A stretch of DNA of 37,942 nt from NCBI GenBank assembly GCA_025056175.1, contig JANWWK010000018.1:1-37942 (forward strand), given 5' to 3'. Below, in pieces: positions 1 to 8,808 of this stretch. Positions within the stretch are counted from its first letter, which is position 1, and each line of letters opens with the position of its first letter. Both the position numbers and the translations under genes were made by a program. This stretch comes from Anaerolineales bacterium (GTDB lineage Bacteria > Chloroflexota > Anaerolineae > Anaerolineales > Villigracilaceae). The notes below the pieces were generated by a model. The model searched no databases and was not told the DNA's origin. It worked only from the letters and a program-made list of their open reading frames with translations.

Positions 1-888
1 TACAGCATCAAAATTGACTATCTCAAAACCCCGCCAGAGCGCAAATACATCGCCTCGCCAGATACGCAAACACTCGCTCCACTCCTGTTTTCGCGCTATC
101 AGAACCTGGAATTGATTGGCAAAGGCGGGATGGCCGAAGTCTATCGCGCCGAACATCCAACTCAGCAGCGCGTGGTTGCTATCAAAGTTTTGCTCTCCAG
201 CCTGGCGGGAGATGAGACCTTTCGGCGGCGCTTCCTGCGCGAGGCGCACATTCTCTCCGGGTTAGAGCATCCCCACATTGTGCGGCTGTTCGATTTTGGC
301 GAAGAAAACGGCCTGTACTACATGGTGATGGAATACCTGAACGGCGCGAATCTCTCGGCATATCTCAAACAAAACGGACGCATGCCCCTGGCAGCAGCCT
401 TACCCCTGCTGCGCGAAGTGGCCGATGCGCTGGATTACGCCCATGCCGCCGGCCTGGTGCATCGAGACGTCAAACCCTCCAACATCATGCTCGATACCCA
501 GGGTGCAACCACCCGCGCCGTTTTGACCGATTTCGGCATTTCCAAAGTGACCAGTGCGCACACACATATCACGGCTTCGGCAGCCGTGCTGGGAACCTTC
601 GATTACATCGCCCCCGAACAAATTCAGGGCGCCGAGGAAATTGACGGACGCGCCGATGTGTACGCCTTGGGCGTGATGACCTACCAACTGCTGACCGGTT
701 CGCTGCCCTTCAAACGTCCCAGCGCCGGCGCGCTCCTGCTGGCGCATCTGACCGCGCCTCCTCCCGATGCGCGCGAAGTCTTACCGTCTCTGCCGCGCCA
801 CACGGCGCTTGCCATTCAGCGCGCAATGGCAAAAAAGCCCGCCGAACGTTTCTCGACCGCATCCGAATTCGTGCTGGCGCTTGGGTAA
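1..888 (+). CDS. Ser/Thr protein kinase (Hanks type), 5' end outside window
   Basis: The frame is open from base 1, so the gene is cut by the window edge; a TTG at 112 lies inside the kinase fold and is not the start. The kinase domain begins around base 97 (SRYQNLELIGKGGMAEVYRA) with the glycine-rich loop and is followed by the VAIKVL lysine, the catalytic loop HRDVKPSN, the DFG metal-binding motif (LTDFGISK) and the APE motif (YIAPEQ). All core catalytic residues are present, so it should be active. About 33 visible residues precede the kinase domain, so another domain or linker lies upstream. The protein ends directly after the kinase C-lobe (FVLALG), without the membrane segment and extracellular sensor of PknB-type kinases, so any sensor must be N-terminal. 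It faces galE with only 7 bases between the stop codons. Confidence 0.93.
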   Translation, partial: YSIKIDYLKTPPERKYIASPDTQTLAPLLFSRYQNLELIGKGGMAEVYRAEHPTQQRVVAIKVLLSSLAGDETFRRRFLREAHILSGLEHPHIVRLFDFGEENGLYYMVMEYLNGANLSAYLKQNGRMPLAAALPLLREVADALDYAHAAGLVHRDVKPSNIMLDTQGATTRAVLTDFGISKVTSAHTHITASAAVLGTFDYIAPEQIQGAEEIDGRADVYALGVMTYQLLTGSLPFKRPSAGALLLAHLTAPPPDAREVLPSLPRHTALAIQRAMAKKPAERFSTASEFVLALG

Positions 889-895
889 AAAGTAG

Positions 896-1873
896 CTACC
901 TGTCGTATCCGTTTGGATGACTGCGATGCCACTCCCACGCGCTGCCGATGATGTCGCGCAGGTTATCGTGCTGCGGCTGCCAGCCCAACTCACGCCGGAT
1001 TTTCTCGGAAGAGGCTACCAGCCGGGCCGAGTCACCTGGACGGCGAGGCATTTCTTTGACCGGAATCTGGCTTCCCACCACTTCACTGGCGGTATCAATC
1101 ACCTCGCGCACCGAATAACCATGCCCAGAGCCAACGTTGTAAATCAACCTATCCTGCTCTGCCAGCGCTTCCACCGTTAGAATATGCGCCGAAACCAAAT
1201 CGGCGATGTGAATGTAATCACGAATGCACGTCCCATCAGGCGTGGGGTAATCCGTCCCAAAGATATAAGCATACTCAGCTTTTCCCAGCGCAACCTGAAG
1301 CACGCGCGGGATGAGATGACTCTCTGGCTGGTGCGCTTCGCCGCGTCCGGGCAATGCACCGCTGGCGTTGAAGTAGCGCAAAGCGGCATAATGCAACCCG
1401 TGAACCTGACGATACCACTCCAGCGATTGCTCCACAGCCAGTTTGGTATAGCCGTAGGTATTCGTTGGCCCCAGGGGGGACTCTTCGGTCAGCGGCTCAT
1501 CGCTCGATTGATACACCGCCGCCGTGGAGGAAAGCAAAAAACGCGGCACGCCAGCCTTCACCGCCGCTTCAATCAGCAGCAACGAATTGATAAGATTGTT
1601 CCGAAAAAACCTGGCCGGGTCTTTCATGCTCTCGCCGGCTTCAATAAATGCCGCAAAGTGCATAACAGCATCGTACTGCTCTTCCTTAAGCGCCAGTGCC
1701 AGCGCAAGCGTATCCGAAAGTTCGGCATGGATGAACTTTGCGCCTTGTGGCACCGCCTGCCGATGCCCGGTAACAAGCGAATCGTACACCGTCACCCGAT
1801 GCCCGGCCTTAAGCAATGCTTCGGCAGTGGCCGAACCAATATATCCCGCCCCACCGGTGATGAAAATGTTCAT
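896..1873 (-). CDS. galE: UDP-glucose 4-epimerase
   Basis: Extended short-chain dehydrogenase/reductase that interconverts UDP-glucose and UDP-galactose using tightly bound NAD. The 325-residue protein has the N-terminal NAD-binding GGAGYIGS (residues 7-14), the catalytic serine region SSTAAVY (115-121) and the YxxxK pair Y140/K144 in TYGYTKLAVE. The C-terminal half has the typical RYFNASGA, NVGSG and GDSARLVAS segments. Length is near the usual 330-340. The ATG at 1873 has a good AGGAG ribosome site about 7 bases upstream. It is the last gene of the leftward block, separated from gatA by a spacer of 7-bp repeats. A related NDP-sugar 4-epimerase activity cannot be excluded. UDP-galactose would feed surface glycan synthesis. 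Confidence 0.9.
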   Translation of the reverse strand: MNIFITGGAGYIGSATAEALLKAGHRVTVYDSLVTGHRQAVPQGAKFIHAELSDTLALALALKEEQYDAVMHFAAFIEAGESMKDPARFFRNNLINSLLLIEAAVKAGVPRFLLSSTAAVYQSSDEPLTEESPLGPTNTYGYTKLAVEQSLEWYRQVHGLHYAALRYFNASGALPGRGEAHQPESHLIPRVLQVALGKAEYAYIFGTDYPTPDGTCIRDYIHIADLVSAHILTVEALAEQDRLIYNVGSGHGYSVREVIDTASEVVGSQIPVKEMPRRPGDSARLVASSEKIRRELGWQPQHDNLRDIIGSAWEWHRSHPNGYDR

Positions 1874-1889
1874 GAAACACTCCTTTTTA

Positions 1890-1949
1890 GACCGCAGACC
1901 ATTGACCAGACCCTGTTCTACGGTCTATCGTCAATTGTCTATGGTTGGT
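1890..1949. repeat. degenerate 7-bp tandem repeats between galE and gatA
   Basis: The plus strand reads as successive heptamers: GACCGCA, GACCATT, GACCA (short), GACCCTG, then after a 6-base gap GGTCTAT, CGTCAAT, TGTCTAT, GGTTGGT. The second half is roughly the complement of the first, so the tract can fold. It runs into the 3' end of gatA and encodes its last codons and stop. Confidence 0.6.
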
Positions 1950-3391
1950 TTTGCCAAATGCCACTCCGTCGCCTGCTGATACCTGTGCGCCAGGCGAAAG
2001 AGCGTTGCTTCGTCGAAATGCCGCCCCATCAACTGCATCCCAATCGGCAGTCCGGCGGCATCAAACCCCACCGGAAACGCCAACCCCGGCACTCCGGCCA
2101 GGTTGGCGGGCAGGGTGAAAATATCTTCCAGATACATCGCCAGAGGGTCATTGCGATGCGCGCCCAGCGGGAAGGCCGTCGTCGGCGCGACGGGGCAGGC
2201 CACCACATCCACCTGCTCAAAAACCTGCTCAAAATCGCGCCGGATGAGGGTGCGCACCTTTTGCGCCTGCCCATAGAAGGCATCATAATACCCTGCCGAA
2301 AGCGCATAGGTGCCGAGCATAATGCGCCGGCGCACTTCATCGCCAAATTTTTCGCCCCGCGTCTTGTAAAAGACATCCCACATCGTCTCTCCGCTCACGC
2401 GCGGGCCATAGCGCACTCCATCGAAGCGCGCCAGATTGGCCGAAGCCTCAGCCGTGGCAATTAGATAATAGACCGGCAGGGCATATTCGGTGTGCGGCAG
2501 GCTGACCTCGCGCACATCTGCCCCTAATTCTGCCATTTTCTGGATAGCCGCGCGCACGGCTTCTTCAACTTCGGACTGAACCCCCGCGATGAAATACTCC
2601 TTCGGCACCCCAATCCGGATTCCTTCCAGGCTGGCACTTGCTTCCGTTTCGAGGACAATGTTTGCATCTGGAACGTCTTGCGTGGTTGCATCCAGTGGGT
2701 CGCGTCCGTTATAGACGGAGAACACCACCGCCGCATCCGCAGCGCTGTGCGCAAACACCCCGACGACATCGAGCGAGGAACCATACGCCACCAGCCCATA
2801 GCGCGAAGCGCGCCCGTAGGTTGGCTTGAGGCCGGTCACGCCGCAAAACGAGGCCGGTTGCCGCACCGACCCGCCGGTATCCGTCCCCAGCGCCGCCGGA
2901 ACGAACCCCGCTGCCACCGCCGCCGCCGACCCGCCCGAAGAGCCTCCTGGCGCGCGAGACAGGTCCCAGGGGTTGCGCGTGGGGCCATAGGCCGAGTTTT
3001 CGGTGCTGGAGCCCATCGCGAACTCATCGGTGTTCGTCTTGCCAAGCAGAATGGCACCGGCGTCTTGCAGTTTTTTCACCACCGTTGCCGTAAATGGGGG
3101 AATGTATCCCTCCAAAATTTTGGAGCCACAGGTACAGGGCATTCCTTCCACGGTGAGAACGTCTTTGATGGCTATTGGCACGCCTAATAGCGGCATGTGC
3201 TCGCCGGCCACCGTCTTCCGTTTCCGGTCGGCCTCGTCTGCCTGTTTAAGGGCGCCATCCGCATCGAGATACAAAAAGGCATGAATCGCCCCATCCAACG
3301 CAGCAATGCGTTCCAGGCAGGCAGAGACCAGTTCGCGGCTGGAAATTTCCCCTCGCTGAAGCAGGGTTTGGGCCTGGGTAAGAGAAAGCAT
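1931..3391 (-). CDS. gatA: Asp-tRNA(Asn)/Glu-tRNA(Gln) amidotransferase subunit A
   Basis: Amidase-signature subunit of the GatCAB complex, which hydrolyses glutamine and passes ammonia to misacylated Glu-tRNA(Gln) or Asp-tRNA(Asn). The 486-residue protein has the Ser-cisSer-Lys triad: K76 in PIAIKDV, S151 in [10 protein letters not shown] and S175 in [13 protein letters not shown]. Each is offset by three residues from the well-known Staphylococcus numbering (79/154/178). Length is typical. It lies 51 bases downstream of gatC in the same direction, as usual; gatB is not in the window. The ATG at 3391 has no clear Shine-Dalgarno, and its leader is made of 7-bp repeats. The C-terminal residues PTIDN and the TGA stop fall inside a second repeat tract. 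Confidence 0.96.
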   Translation of the reverse strand: MLSLTQAQTLLQRGEISSRELVSACLERIAALDGAIHAFLYLDADGALKQADEADRKRKTVAGEHMPLLGVPIAIKDVLTVEGMPCTCGSKILEGYIPPFTATVVKKLQDAGAILLGKTNTDEFAMGSSTENSAYGPTRNPWDLSRAPGGSSGGSAAAVAAGFVPAALGTDTGGSVRQPASFCGVTGLKPTYGRASRYGLVAYGSSLDVVGVFAHSAADAAVVFSVYNGRDPLDATTQDVPDANIVLETEASASLEGIRIGVPKEYFIAGVQSEVEEAVRAAIQKMAELGADVREVSLPHTEYALPVYYLIATAEASANLARFDGVRYGPRVSGETMWDVFYKTRGEKFGDEVRRRIMLGTYALSAGYYDAFYGQAQKVRTLIRRDFEQVFEQVDVVACPVAPTTAFPLGAHRNDPLAMYLEDIFTLPANLAGVPGLAFPVGFDAAGLPIGMQLMGRHFDEATLFRLAHRYQQATEWHLAKPTIDN

Positions 3392-3425
3392 AGGAGTCAG
3401 GGAGAGGTGTCAGGTGCGAGATGGG
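3392..3425. repeat. 7-bp tandem words in the gatC-gatA spacer
   Basis: The plus strand reads AGGAGTC, AGGGAG, AGGTGTC, AGGTGCG, AGATGGG. On the coding (minus) strand this tract lies immediately upstream of the gatA ATG, where a ribosome site would be expected; the minus strand there is pyrimidine-rich. Confidence 0.5.
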
Positions 3426-3442
3426 AAGAATGACCTGGCGCC

Positions 3443-3730
3443 TTATTCAAACACCGGTGGAATCTTAAACTGCCCTTGTTCGTGTTCGGGCGCGTTTTTG
3501 AGCAGTGCCTCGCGCGGCAGAGCAGGGCGTGGTTCGTCAGGGCGGAGGTGGCTGTCGCCGCTGAAGATGCTGGCAGTCGGAGGGATGCTGGAGGTATCCA
3601 GCCGTTGCAGCTGAGCGACGTAATCCAAAATGGCCGAGAGCTGTTCGCGGTAACGCGCTTTTTCCTCTTCGGTCAACTCCAGGCGGGCAAGTTTTGCAAT
3701 GTGTTCAACTTCTTGAAGAGTGAGCGGCAT
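3443..3730 (-). CDS. gatC: Asp-tRNA(Asn)/Glu-tRNA(Gln) amidotransferase subunit C
   Basis: Small subunit that wraps around GatA and GatB and stabilises the complex. The 95-residue protein shows the family pattern: N-terminal VEHIAKLARLELTEEE, then a helix with EQLSAILDYVAQL, then the LDTSSIPPTA segment and the R-x-D-x-P region (LRPDEPRPALPREALLKNAPE) and a C-terminal F-K-I-P-x-V-F/E ending. Family proteins are usually 90-100 residues. It precedes gatA and begins 18 bases after the stop of the diguanylate cyclase gene, so it is probably cotranscribed with the two upstream c-di-GMP genes. Confidence 0.94.
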   Translation of the reverse strand: MPLTLQEVEHIAKLARLELTEEEKARYREQLSAILDYVAQLQRLDTSSIPPTASIFSGDSHLRPDEPRPALPREALLKNAPEHEQGQFKIPPVFE

Positions 3731-3748
3731 GCGCGCGATTATACCGCA

Positions 3749-4831
3749 TCAGAACCACTCTACCCGGTTGCGCCCCCTGCTTTTGGCAACGTACAGTGCC
3801 TGGTCGGCGCGGGAAAAGAGTTTTTCCAGCGTATCACCCGCTTGAAAGTCGGAACCGCCAAAGGAGAAGGTCACCCGCAGGTTGTTGGCAAAAACCCGGG
3901 CCTCGATGAGCTGGCGAATGCGCTCAATGGTCTGGAGATGATTAAGCGCGTTGCCCTCGTGGAGCAGAATGACGAATTCCTCGCCGCCCCAGCGGCCTAC
4001 CAGGTCGCGCTCCCGCAGGCTGGTCTTGAGCAGCGCGGCGGTTTCGCGCAAGACAATGTCGCCGGTATCGTGACCATGCGTGTCGTTGATGGCTTTGAAG
4101 AAATCAATATCAGCCACCACCAGACCAAACTGGGGATTCGGTTCGGTCATGCGCTTCTCAATCATCTGGCTGAGCGCGCGGCGATTCGGAAGCCCGGTGA
4201 GCGGGTCGAGATACGCCAGCGTTTCGACATCCAGCGCGCGGTTTTGGGTCTCCACCAGGTCATCTTTGGCTTTGGCAAGGATGAGCGTAATAAAGGCCAC
4301 GGCCACCAGGCGCGTTTGCAGACGGAAGAATTCGCGCAATATCTCGCTCGAAAACCCCGGCAGAAGCGGCAAGGTGACGAGAAAAATCAAAACGATTTGC
4401 CCCACGCAAATCCACAAAGCATGTTTGCGGTCGAAGAAAATGTAAGTCAGGATGAAGCCGATGGCAATCGTCCAGAAAGTGGCTTGAATTTCTCCCAACC
4501 AGTTAACCAGTTCGTGCGCTGAGGGGATGTACACCAGGTACACATATTTGCTCAAGCTAAAAGCAAAATTGACAAGAATGATAAAACGCTCAATCCAGCG
4601 AAGGGGCAGGTTGGGGTTGAGCAGGCCCAGCCCTGCCATCGCCAGGCCAACCATCAAGCCGCCGTAGGTAATCCGCCAGAAGGGAATATCGAAGCGCAGC
4701 AACCAGGTCCAGGCAATGACCGGCAGGCTTAACAGTACCGCCCCAAAGTAGGCCTGGCGTTTGAACTTGTTCTGTTGCCGAAACACAGCACGCAAGCCGG
4801 CGGCTTGAGGGAGCGGTTGAGTGGGTTTCAA
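3749..4831 (-). CDS. membrane GGDEF diguanylate cyclase
   Basis: Predicted to make c-di-GMP from two GTP. The 360-residue protein has about six hydrophobic segments in residues 28-187 (a membrane sensor of no family I recognise), a short connector, and a GGDEF domain from about 203 (LAYLDPLTGLPNRRAL). The active-site loop is GGEEF at 282-286. An allosteric inhibitory RxxD (R273/D276) lies exactly five residues before it, so product feedback inhibition is expected. Other conserved parts are present: DIDFFKAINDTHGHDTGD and FSFGGSDF. The ATG overlaps the TGA of the upstream HD-GYP gene (ATGA), so synthesis of the two opposing enzymes is probably translationally coupled. Confidence 0.95.
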   Translation of the reverse strand: MKPTQPLPQAAGLRAVFRQQNKFKRQAYFGAVLLSLPVIAWTWLLRFDIPFWRITYGGLMVGLAMAGLGLLNPNLPLRWIERFIILVNFAFSLSKYVYLVYIPSAHELVNWLGEIQATFWTIAIGFILTYIFFDRKHALWICVGQIVLIFLVTLPLLPGFSSEILREFFRLQTRLVAVAFITLILAKAKDDLVETQNRALDVETLAYLDPLTGLPNRRALSQMIEKRMTEPNPQFGLVVADIDFFKAINDTHGHDTGDIVLRETAALLKTSLRERDLVGRWGGEEFVILLHEGNALNHLQTIERIRQLIEARVFANNLRVTFSFGGSDFQAGDTLEKLFSRADQALYVAKSRGRNRVEWF

Positions 4832-7797
4832 GGGATTTCTTCTTTCTGCACCAATGCAACAAATAAAGCAACAATCTCGGGGTCAAAATGTTTGCCGGCC
4901 TGTTCCTGAATGTAGCGCAGGGCGCGTTCACGCTCCCAGCCCGGGCGATAGGGACGGTCGGAAGTGAGGGCATCCCATACATCGGCAATCGCAAAAATGC
5001 GCGCTGCGAGCGGAATTTCACGGCCCTTCAAGCCACGCGGATAGCCGGTGCCATCCCATTTTTCGTGATGGCAGTAGGGAATATCCAACGCCGGGCGCAA
5101 ATAGGCAATGTCTTTGAGCATGTCGTAGGCATATTGCGGGTGGCGGCGCATGGTTTCCCATTCCTGAAGGGTGAGGGTTTCGGTTTTGTGCAGGATGGAA
5201 TCGGGGATGGCGACTTTGCCAATATCGTGCAGGAGTGCGCCGCGCCGGATGTGAACAAGTTGCTCTTCATCAATTTTCATCGCACGCGCCAGGCGCAGAG
5301 TCAGGTCGGTCACGCGGCGGGTGTGGCCTTCGGTATCCTTATCGCGCAGTTCCAGCGCGCGCGCCCAACCGGCAAGGGTTTCATCGTACGATTGTCGCAA
5401 TTGTTCCTCGGCCTGTTTCTGACGAGTAACATCGCGAAAGTTGACAACAACGCCTTGAATGGCAGGATTTTCCAGCAGGTTGTTGAGCGTGGCTTCGAGC
5501 GCGCGCCAGCGGCCTTTGCTATTTTGAATGCGAAAGGTGAGCGAAACCAGCGTTTTGGGAAAGCGCAGGCTGCGCAAGAACGCCCTGCGAACCAGAGGCA
5601 GGTCTTCCGGGTAAATTTTCTGTTTCAAGGCAGCAATGGAAATGTGTTTTGTATCGTAGCCAAGCAGTTGTTCTTGTACAGGAGAAATGTACTTAAAATT
5701 GCCCTTGCGGTCCAGCACAGCCATGCCTTCGGCGGCATGTTCAGTGAGAGCGCGGAAGTAGGCCTCGCGCGTTTCCAGCTCGGCAAACAGGCGGGCAGTT
5801 CTCAGCGCGCCGGCGGCGTGGGAGGCCAACGCCTGCGCCAGGTGAATTTCATGCTGGGTAAATTTGCGCCGATAGCGGCTTTCCCATAATTCTGCCAGAC
5901 CCACCAGGTCACCCTGCCAGAGCAACGGCAGGAACAATTTGGTCTTCACGCAGTATTCTCGAAATTCATGCCGCTCGCTTTCGGACAGGCGGGGGTCATC
6001 TTCGTACAAAACAAGCGGCAAACCCTGCCGGGCAATCGTCAAAATCAACGGAAAATCGCTAATCGGATACGCGCGGCCCAAATCCGATACGCGTTCGGAG
6101 ACACAGGCTTCCTCGGCCCAATACTCGGAAAGCACGGTGAGCGTGCCATCTTTTTCGTTTACATCGAGCAGATAGGTGCTGGTGACGTGCAGCGCAGCGG
6201 CCATCTGGTGGCTGAGCAAATTCAAAAGCGCCGAAAAATCGCTCACCCGCGCCGACATTTCCTGGGCGGCCACAAACAATGCTGCCTGTTCGTTTGATTT
6301 GGCGCGCGTTTCCGCAAACAGGCGGGCATTTTGCAGGGCAGCAATCAGAAAATGCGCTAACGTTTGTCCGGCTTCGATATCCGCAGGAGAAAAGGAATGT
6401 GGATACCGATAATAAACAACAAAAGCGCCAATCAACCGTTTTTGTAAGAACAGCGGAAAAACTGCATAGGCGCGAATGTGTTCGCTTTCGAGCAGAGGCC
6501 GGATGTTTTGCGTCAGCGGTGAGATATGCACATCCTCAATCACAAGCGGTTGTGGGTTCGAGAGCAATTGCCCGCCTGGAATTTCGCGGAAGATGCGGTT
6601 GATTTGTTCAACGTATTCCGGCGAGAGACCGCTGAAGTGTGGGCAGGACAGGCGGTCGCTGTCGGGGTCGTATTCATAAACAGCGGCGCGGTCGGTTTCC
6701 AGCAAGTTGCGCGCGGCCTGCAAGGCAATTTGCCAGATGGTGGCCTCGCTGCGCTCTCCGAGCAATTCCTGGGCAATGCTGGTGAATTTTTCGCGTCGGG
6801 CCTGGTTTTTGATGGCATCCAGTGCATGGGCCAGATTGGCGGCGACTTTCTCAAAGAACTCTTTTTCTGCCGTTTGTCCATATTTCAGGGAAACAAGCAT
6901 TCCGCCCAAACAACGTTGGCCGCGAAGGAGCGGAATCGCCAGACGCGATTGACTTTCTACGCTTTGATGCAGGTTGATGGCTTGCTCGACCAATCCACGC
7001 AAAGATTCGTCTTCATCGCTTTGGCAGAATGTCCATTCCCAGCCCGGTTCATCGCCTGCCCTTAATCCCAGCCAGACCGGGTAGCCGTTTCGTTCCAAAA
7101 TGTGGCAAATTGTTTGCAGCAACGCCGTGCTTTCGTGCTGGCGAGCGACTTCCTGGTTGATGTCATTTTCCAGCGCGACGAACTGACCGGTAATTTGCAG
7201 CCAGGCCAGCGTTTGGACGAAGGAACGAAACAGATGCTGCGTGATGCCGATGGTAGTCAGACCGATGACGAAAAAGACAATCCCGCCCGTCAGCCAGGAT
7301 GTGGGGTCGTGGGCGTTGTAACGCATGGGTTCTGCCAGTTGAATGAAACCAGAGACGTGCAGCCAGCCCATCAGCCCAAAGTTGAGCATGGCCAGGCCGA
7401 GGGCAATGTACGGGTAAGGCGGCTCCAAAAAAATGGCGGAAAACAGGAGAAAAATCAACAAAATCAGCCGCGCATCGCCGCTGAGCGCCGAAAGCCAGAA
7501 CAAGCCCATGCTCAACGCATAGTACATCCCCAGCATCAAAGCCACCCGCGTCCGCGCGGAAAGACGAGGGAAGAAGGCCGTGAAGAGCAACAGGCCATAA
7601 GCGGCAGTGTATAGCGCAGTGGAAAACAAAAAGGCGCGCAGCGCTGCTTCCGGGGGGGCGGTGGTTTCCTGGTAGTTATGTAACGAATTCAGGACCCCGG
7701 CCACATATCCTGGCAGCCAGGCCAGTGTCTGTGTTTTGAGTAGCACCGATAAGGCGCTTTGCTTCCAGGATTCGGCCAACGCGCGAGTTTGCTCCAT
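4828..7797 (-). CDS. multi-sensor HD-GYP c-di-GMP phosphodiesterase
   Basis: 989 residues predicted to degrade c-di-GMP. The N-terminus has about five or six membrane segments (roughly 50-195). Three GAF-like modules follow (about 215-335, 345-495 and 510-665; for example AAVYEYDPDSDRLSC and LPLLWQGDLVGLAELW), then a PAS domain with PAC (about 672-790; EGMAVLDRKGNFKYISP and VVNFRDVTRQKQ). The HD-GYP domain starts near 800 and keeps GHTRRV (824), LLHDIGKVAIPD (H857/D858), HH at 910-911 and WDGTGYP (GYP at 918-920). All metal-binding and GYP residues look intact, so it should be active. What the GAF and PAS modules bind is unknown. It overlaps the following diguanylate cyclase by four bases; the two form an opposing pair. 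Confidence 0.94.
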   Translation of the reverse strand: MEQTRALAESWKQSALSVLLKTQTLAWLPGYVAGVLNSLHNYQETTAPPEAALRAFLFSTALYTAAYGLLLFTAFFPRLSARTRVALMLGMYYALSMGLFWLSALSGDARLILLIFLLFSAIFLEPPYPYIALGLAMLNFGLMGWLHVSGFIQLAEPMRYNAHDPTSWLTGGIVFFVIGLTTIGITQHLFRSFVQTLAWLQITGQFVALENDINQEVARQHESTALLQTICHILERNGYPVWLGLRAGDEPGWEWTFCQSDEDESLRGLVEQAINLHQSVESQSRLAIPLLRGQRCLGGMLVSLKYGQTAEKEFFEKVAANLAHALDAIKNQARREKFTSIAQELLGERSEATIWQIALQAARNLLETDRAAVYEYDPDSDRLSCPHFSGLSPEYVEQINRIFREIPGGQLLSNPQPLVIEDVHISPLTQNIRPLLESEHIRAYAVFPLFLQKRLIGAFVVYYRYPHSFSPADIEAGQTLAHFLIAALQNARLFAETRAKSNEQAALFVAAQEMSARVSDFSALLNLLSHQMAAALHVTSTYLLDVNEKDGTLTVLSEYWAEEACVSERVSDLGRAYPISDFPLILTIARQGLPLVLYEDDPRLSESERHEFREYCVKTKLFLPLLWQGDLVGLAELWESRYRRKFTQHEIHLAQALASHAAGALRTARLFAELETREAYFRALTEHAAEGMAVLDRKGNFKYISPVQEQLLGYDTKHISIAALKQKIYPEDLPLVRRAFLRSLRFPKTLVSLTFRIQNSKGRWRALEATLNNLLENPAIQGVVVNFRDVTRQKQAEEQLRQSYDETLAGWARALELRDKDTEGHTRRVTDLTLRLARAMKIDEEQLVHIRRGALLHDIGKVAIPDSILHKTETLTLQEWETMRRHPQYAYDMLKDIAYLRPALDIPYCHHEKWDGTGYPRGLKGREIPLAARIFAIADVWDALTSDRPYRPGWERERALRYIQEQAGKHFDPEIVALFVALVQKEEIP

Positions 7798-7856
7798 AAC
7801 AGTTAAAATTTACCCTGTTTTTTATAAAAATGGGTTGACAAAGGCGTAAGGCACGC

Positions 7857-8795
7857 TTATTTCCACGCCTGGGCGTACCAGTGCAGGTATTCTTCGACAT
7901 GCGCCGACCAGTAGGCTTCGTCATGAAAACCGATATATTCGTGCCACTCGTGGGGCAGGTTCATCTCATCGAGCAGGCGAGCAAAGGCGAGGGCATTCTG
8001 ATACTGGCTATCGGATAGGCCGACATCCACATACACACGCGGAAACGTTTCGCGGTCAGCATCACGCAGACGCAGGCGCAGGGTGGTCATGTCGCTATAA
8101 AAGACCGCCGGGGAGTGCGCGCCGACCGCCCCAAATACGTCTGGATTGCGCAGGCCGAGGTGGATGGCCCAGGCCCCGCCGCGCGAGAGGCCGCCAAGGG
8201 CCCGAAATGCTGCCTGCGGACGGGTGCGGTAGGTCGAATCAATGCGCGGCAGAAGCATTTCCAGAAAGACCTGCGCAAACGGGTATTCAACCGGTTGTTT
8301 GTACGAATAATCGTAGGGAAAAACGATGAGAAAGGGGGGAATCTCACCACTGCGGATGAGACGTTCGGCGGTTTCTACGGCTCCAATCCGTATCCACTGC
8401 TCTTCGTCATAGTTTTGTCCGTGCAACAGGTATAACACCGGCAACGATGACTGCGCCTCGTAGCAGGGGGGCAGATATACAGTGTAGCGCATGGGTTTGT
8501 CGAGTAAACTGGTCTCGATGACGCCGCGCTCCAGGTGTCCGCCTGTTTCGGGGCATTCCCGATGGGTGGGAGAGGCTGTAAGAGAAGGTGTTGCGGCAAG
8601 GGAGGGGGGAGGCGGTGTCGGTGTGGAGGTTGCTAAAGACGAGAAGACGGGGAATGGAGTGGAAGACGGCACGGGATGCGGAGTCGGTGTATTTAACGGT
8701 TGGCAAGCCCGTGCCGCAAAAAGAAGCACGAGCAAAAAACCGCTTCGGAGAACGAGAAGCGGCTGGAAAGGTAAACCACGCCGTCTTGTTTCCAT
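7857..8795 (-). CDS. secreted or lipid-anchored alpha/beta-hydrolase esterase
   Basis: Putative esterase of the enterochelin-esterase/feruloyl-esterase-like fold. From the ATG at 8795 the protein has 312 residues: a basic N-terminus and hydrophobic stretch ending LLVLLFAARAC (C31, an imperfect lipobox with Arg at -2), a Thr/Pro/Ser-rich linker to about residue 75, then the hydrolase. The nucleophile is S204 in GGLSRGGAW, the likely acid D262 (VGLSDSQY) and the base H291 (GFHDEAYW). A longer frame could start at a TTG at 8861, but it would overlap the upstream gene and bury the signal peptide, so ATG 8795 is chosen. It starts 13 bases after the stop of the pentapeptide gene, so the two are probably cotranscribed. 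Substrate unknown. Confidence 0.85.
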   Translation of the reverse strand: METRRRGLPFQPLLVLRSGFLLVLLFAARACQPLNTPTPHPVPSSTPFPVFSSLATSTPTPPPPSLAATPSLTASPTHRECPETGGHLERGVIETSLLDKPMRYTVYLPPCYEAQSSLPVLYLLHGQNYDEEQWIRIGAVETAERLIRSGEIPPFLIVFPYDYSYKQPVEYPFAQVFLEMLLPRIDSTYRTRPQAAFRALGGLSRGGAWAIHLGLRNPDVFGAVGAHSPAVFYSDMTTLRLRLRDADRETFPRVYVDVGLSDSQYQNALAFARLLDEMNLPHEWHEYIGFHDEAYWSAHVEEYLHWYAQAWK

Positions 8796-8808
8796 GATGA
8801 AAACCGGG

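Noticed and set aside
1184-2464. A 426-codon plus-strand frame across galE and gatA
   Set aside because: Arg/His-rich composition without any motif; both underlying genes are certain, so it is a shadow.
7835-7840. Perfect TTGACA on the plus strand between the HD-GYP and esterase genes
   Set aside because: The sequence 16-18 bases downstream (TTATTT, TATTTC) is a poor -10, and it would only transcribe the antisense of the esterase.
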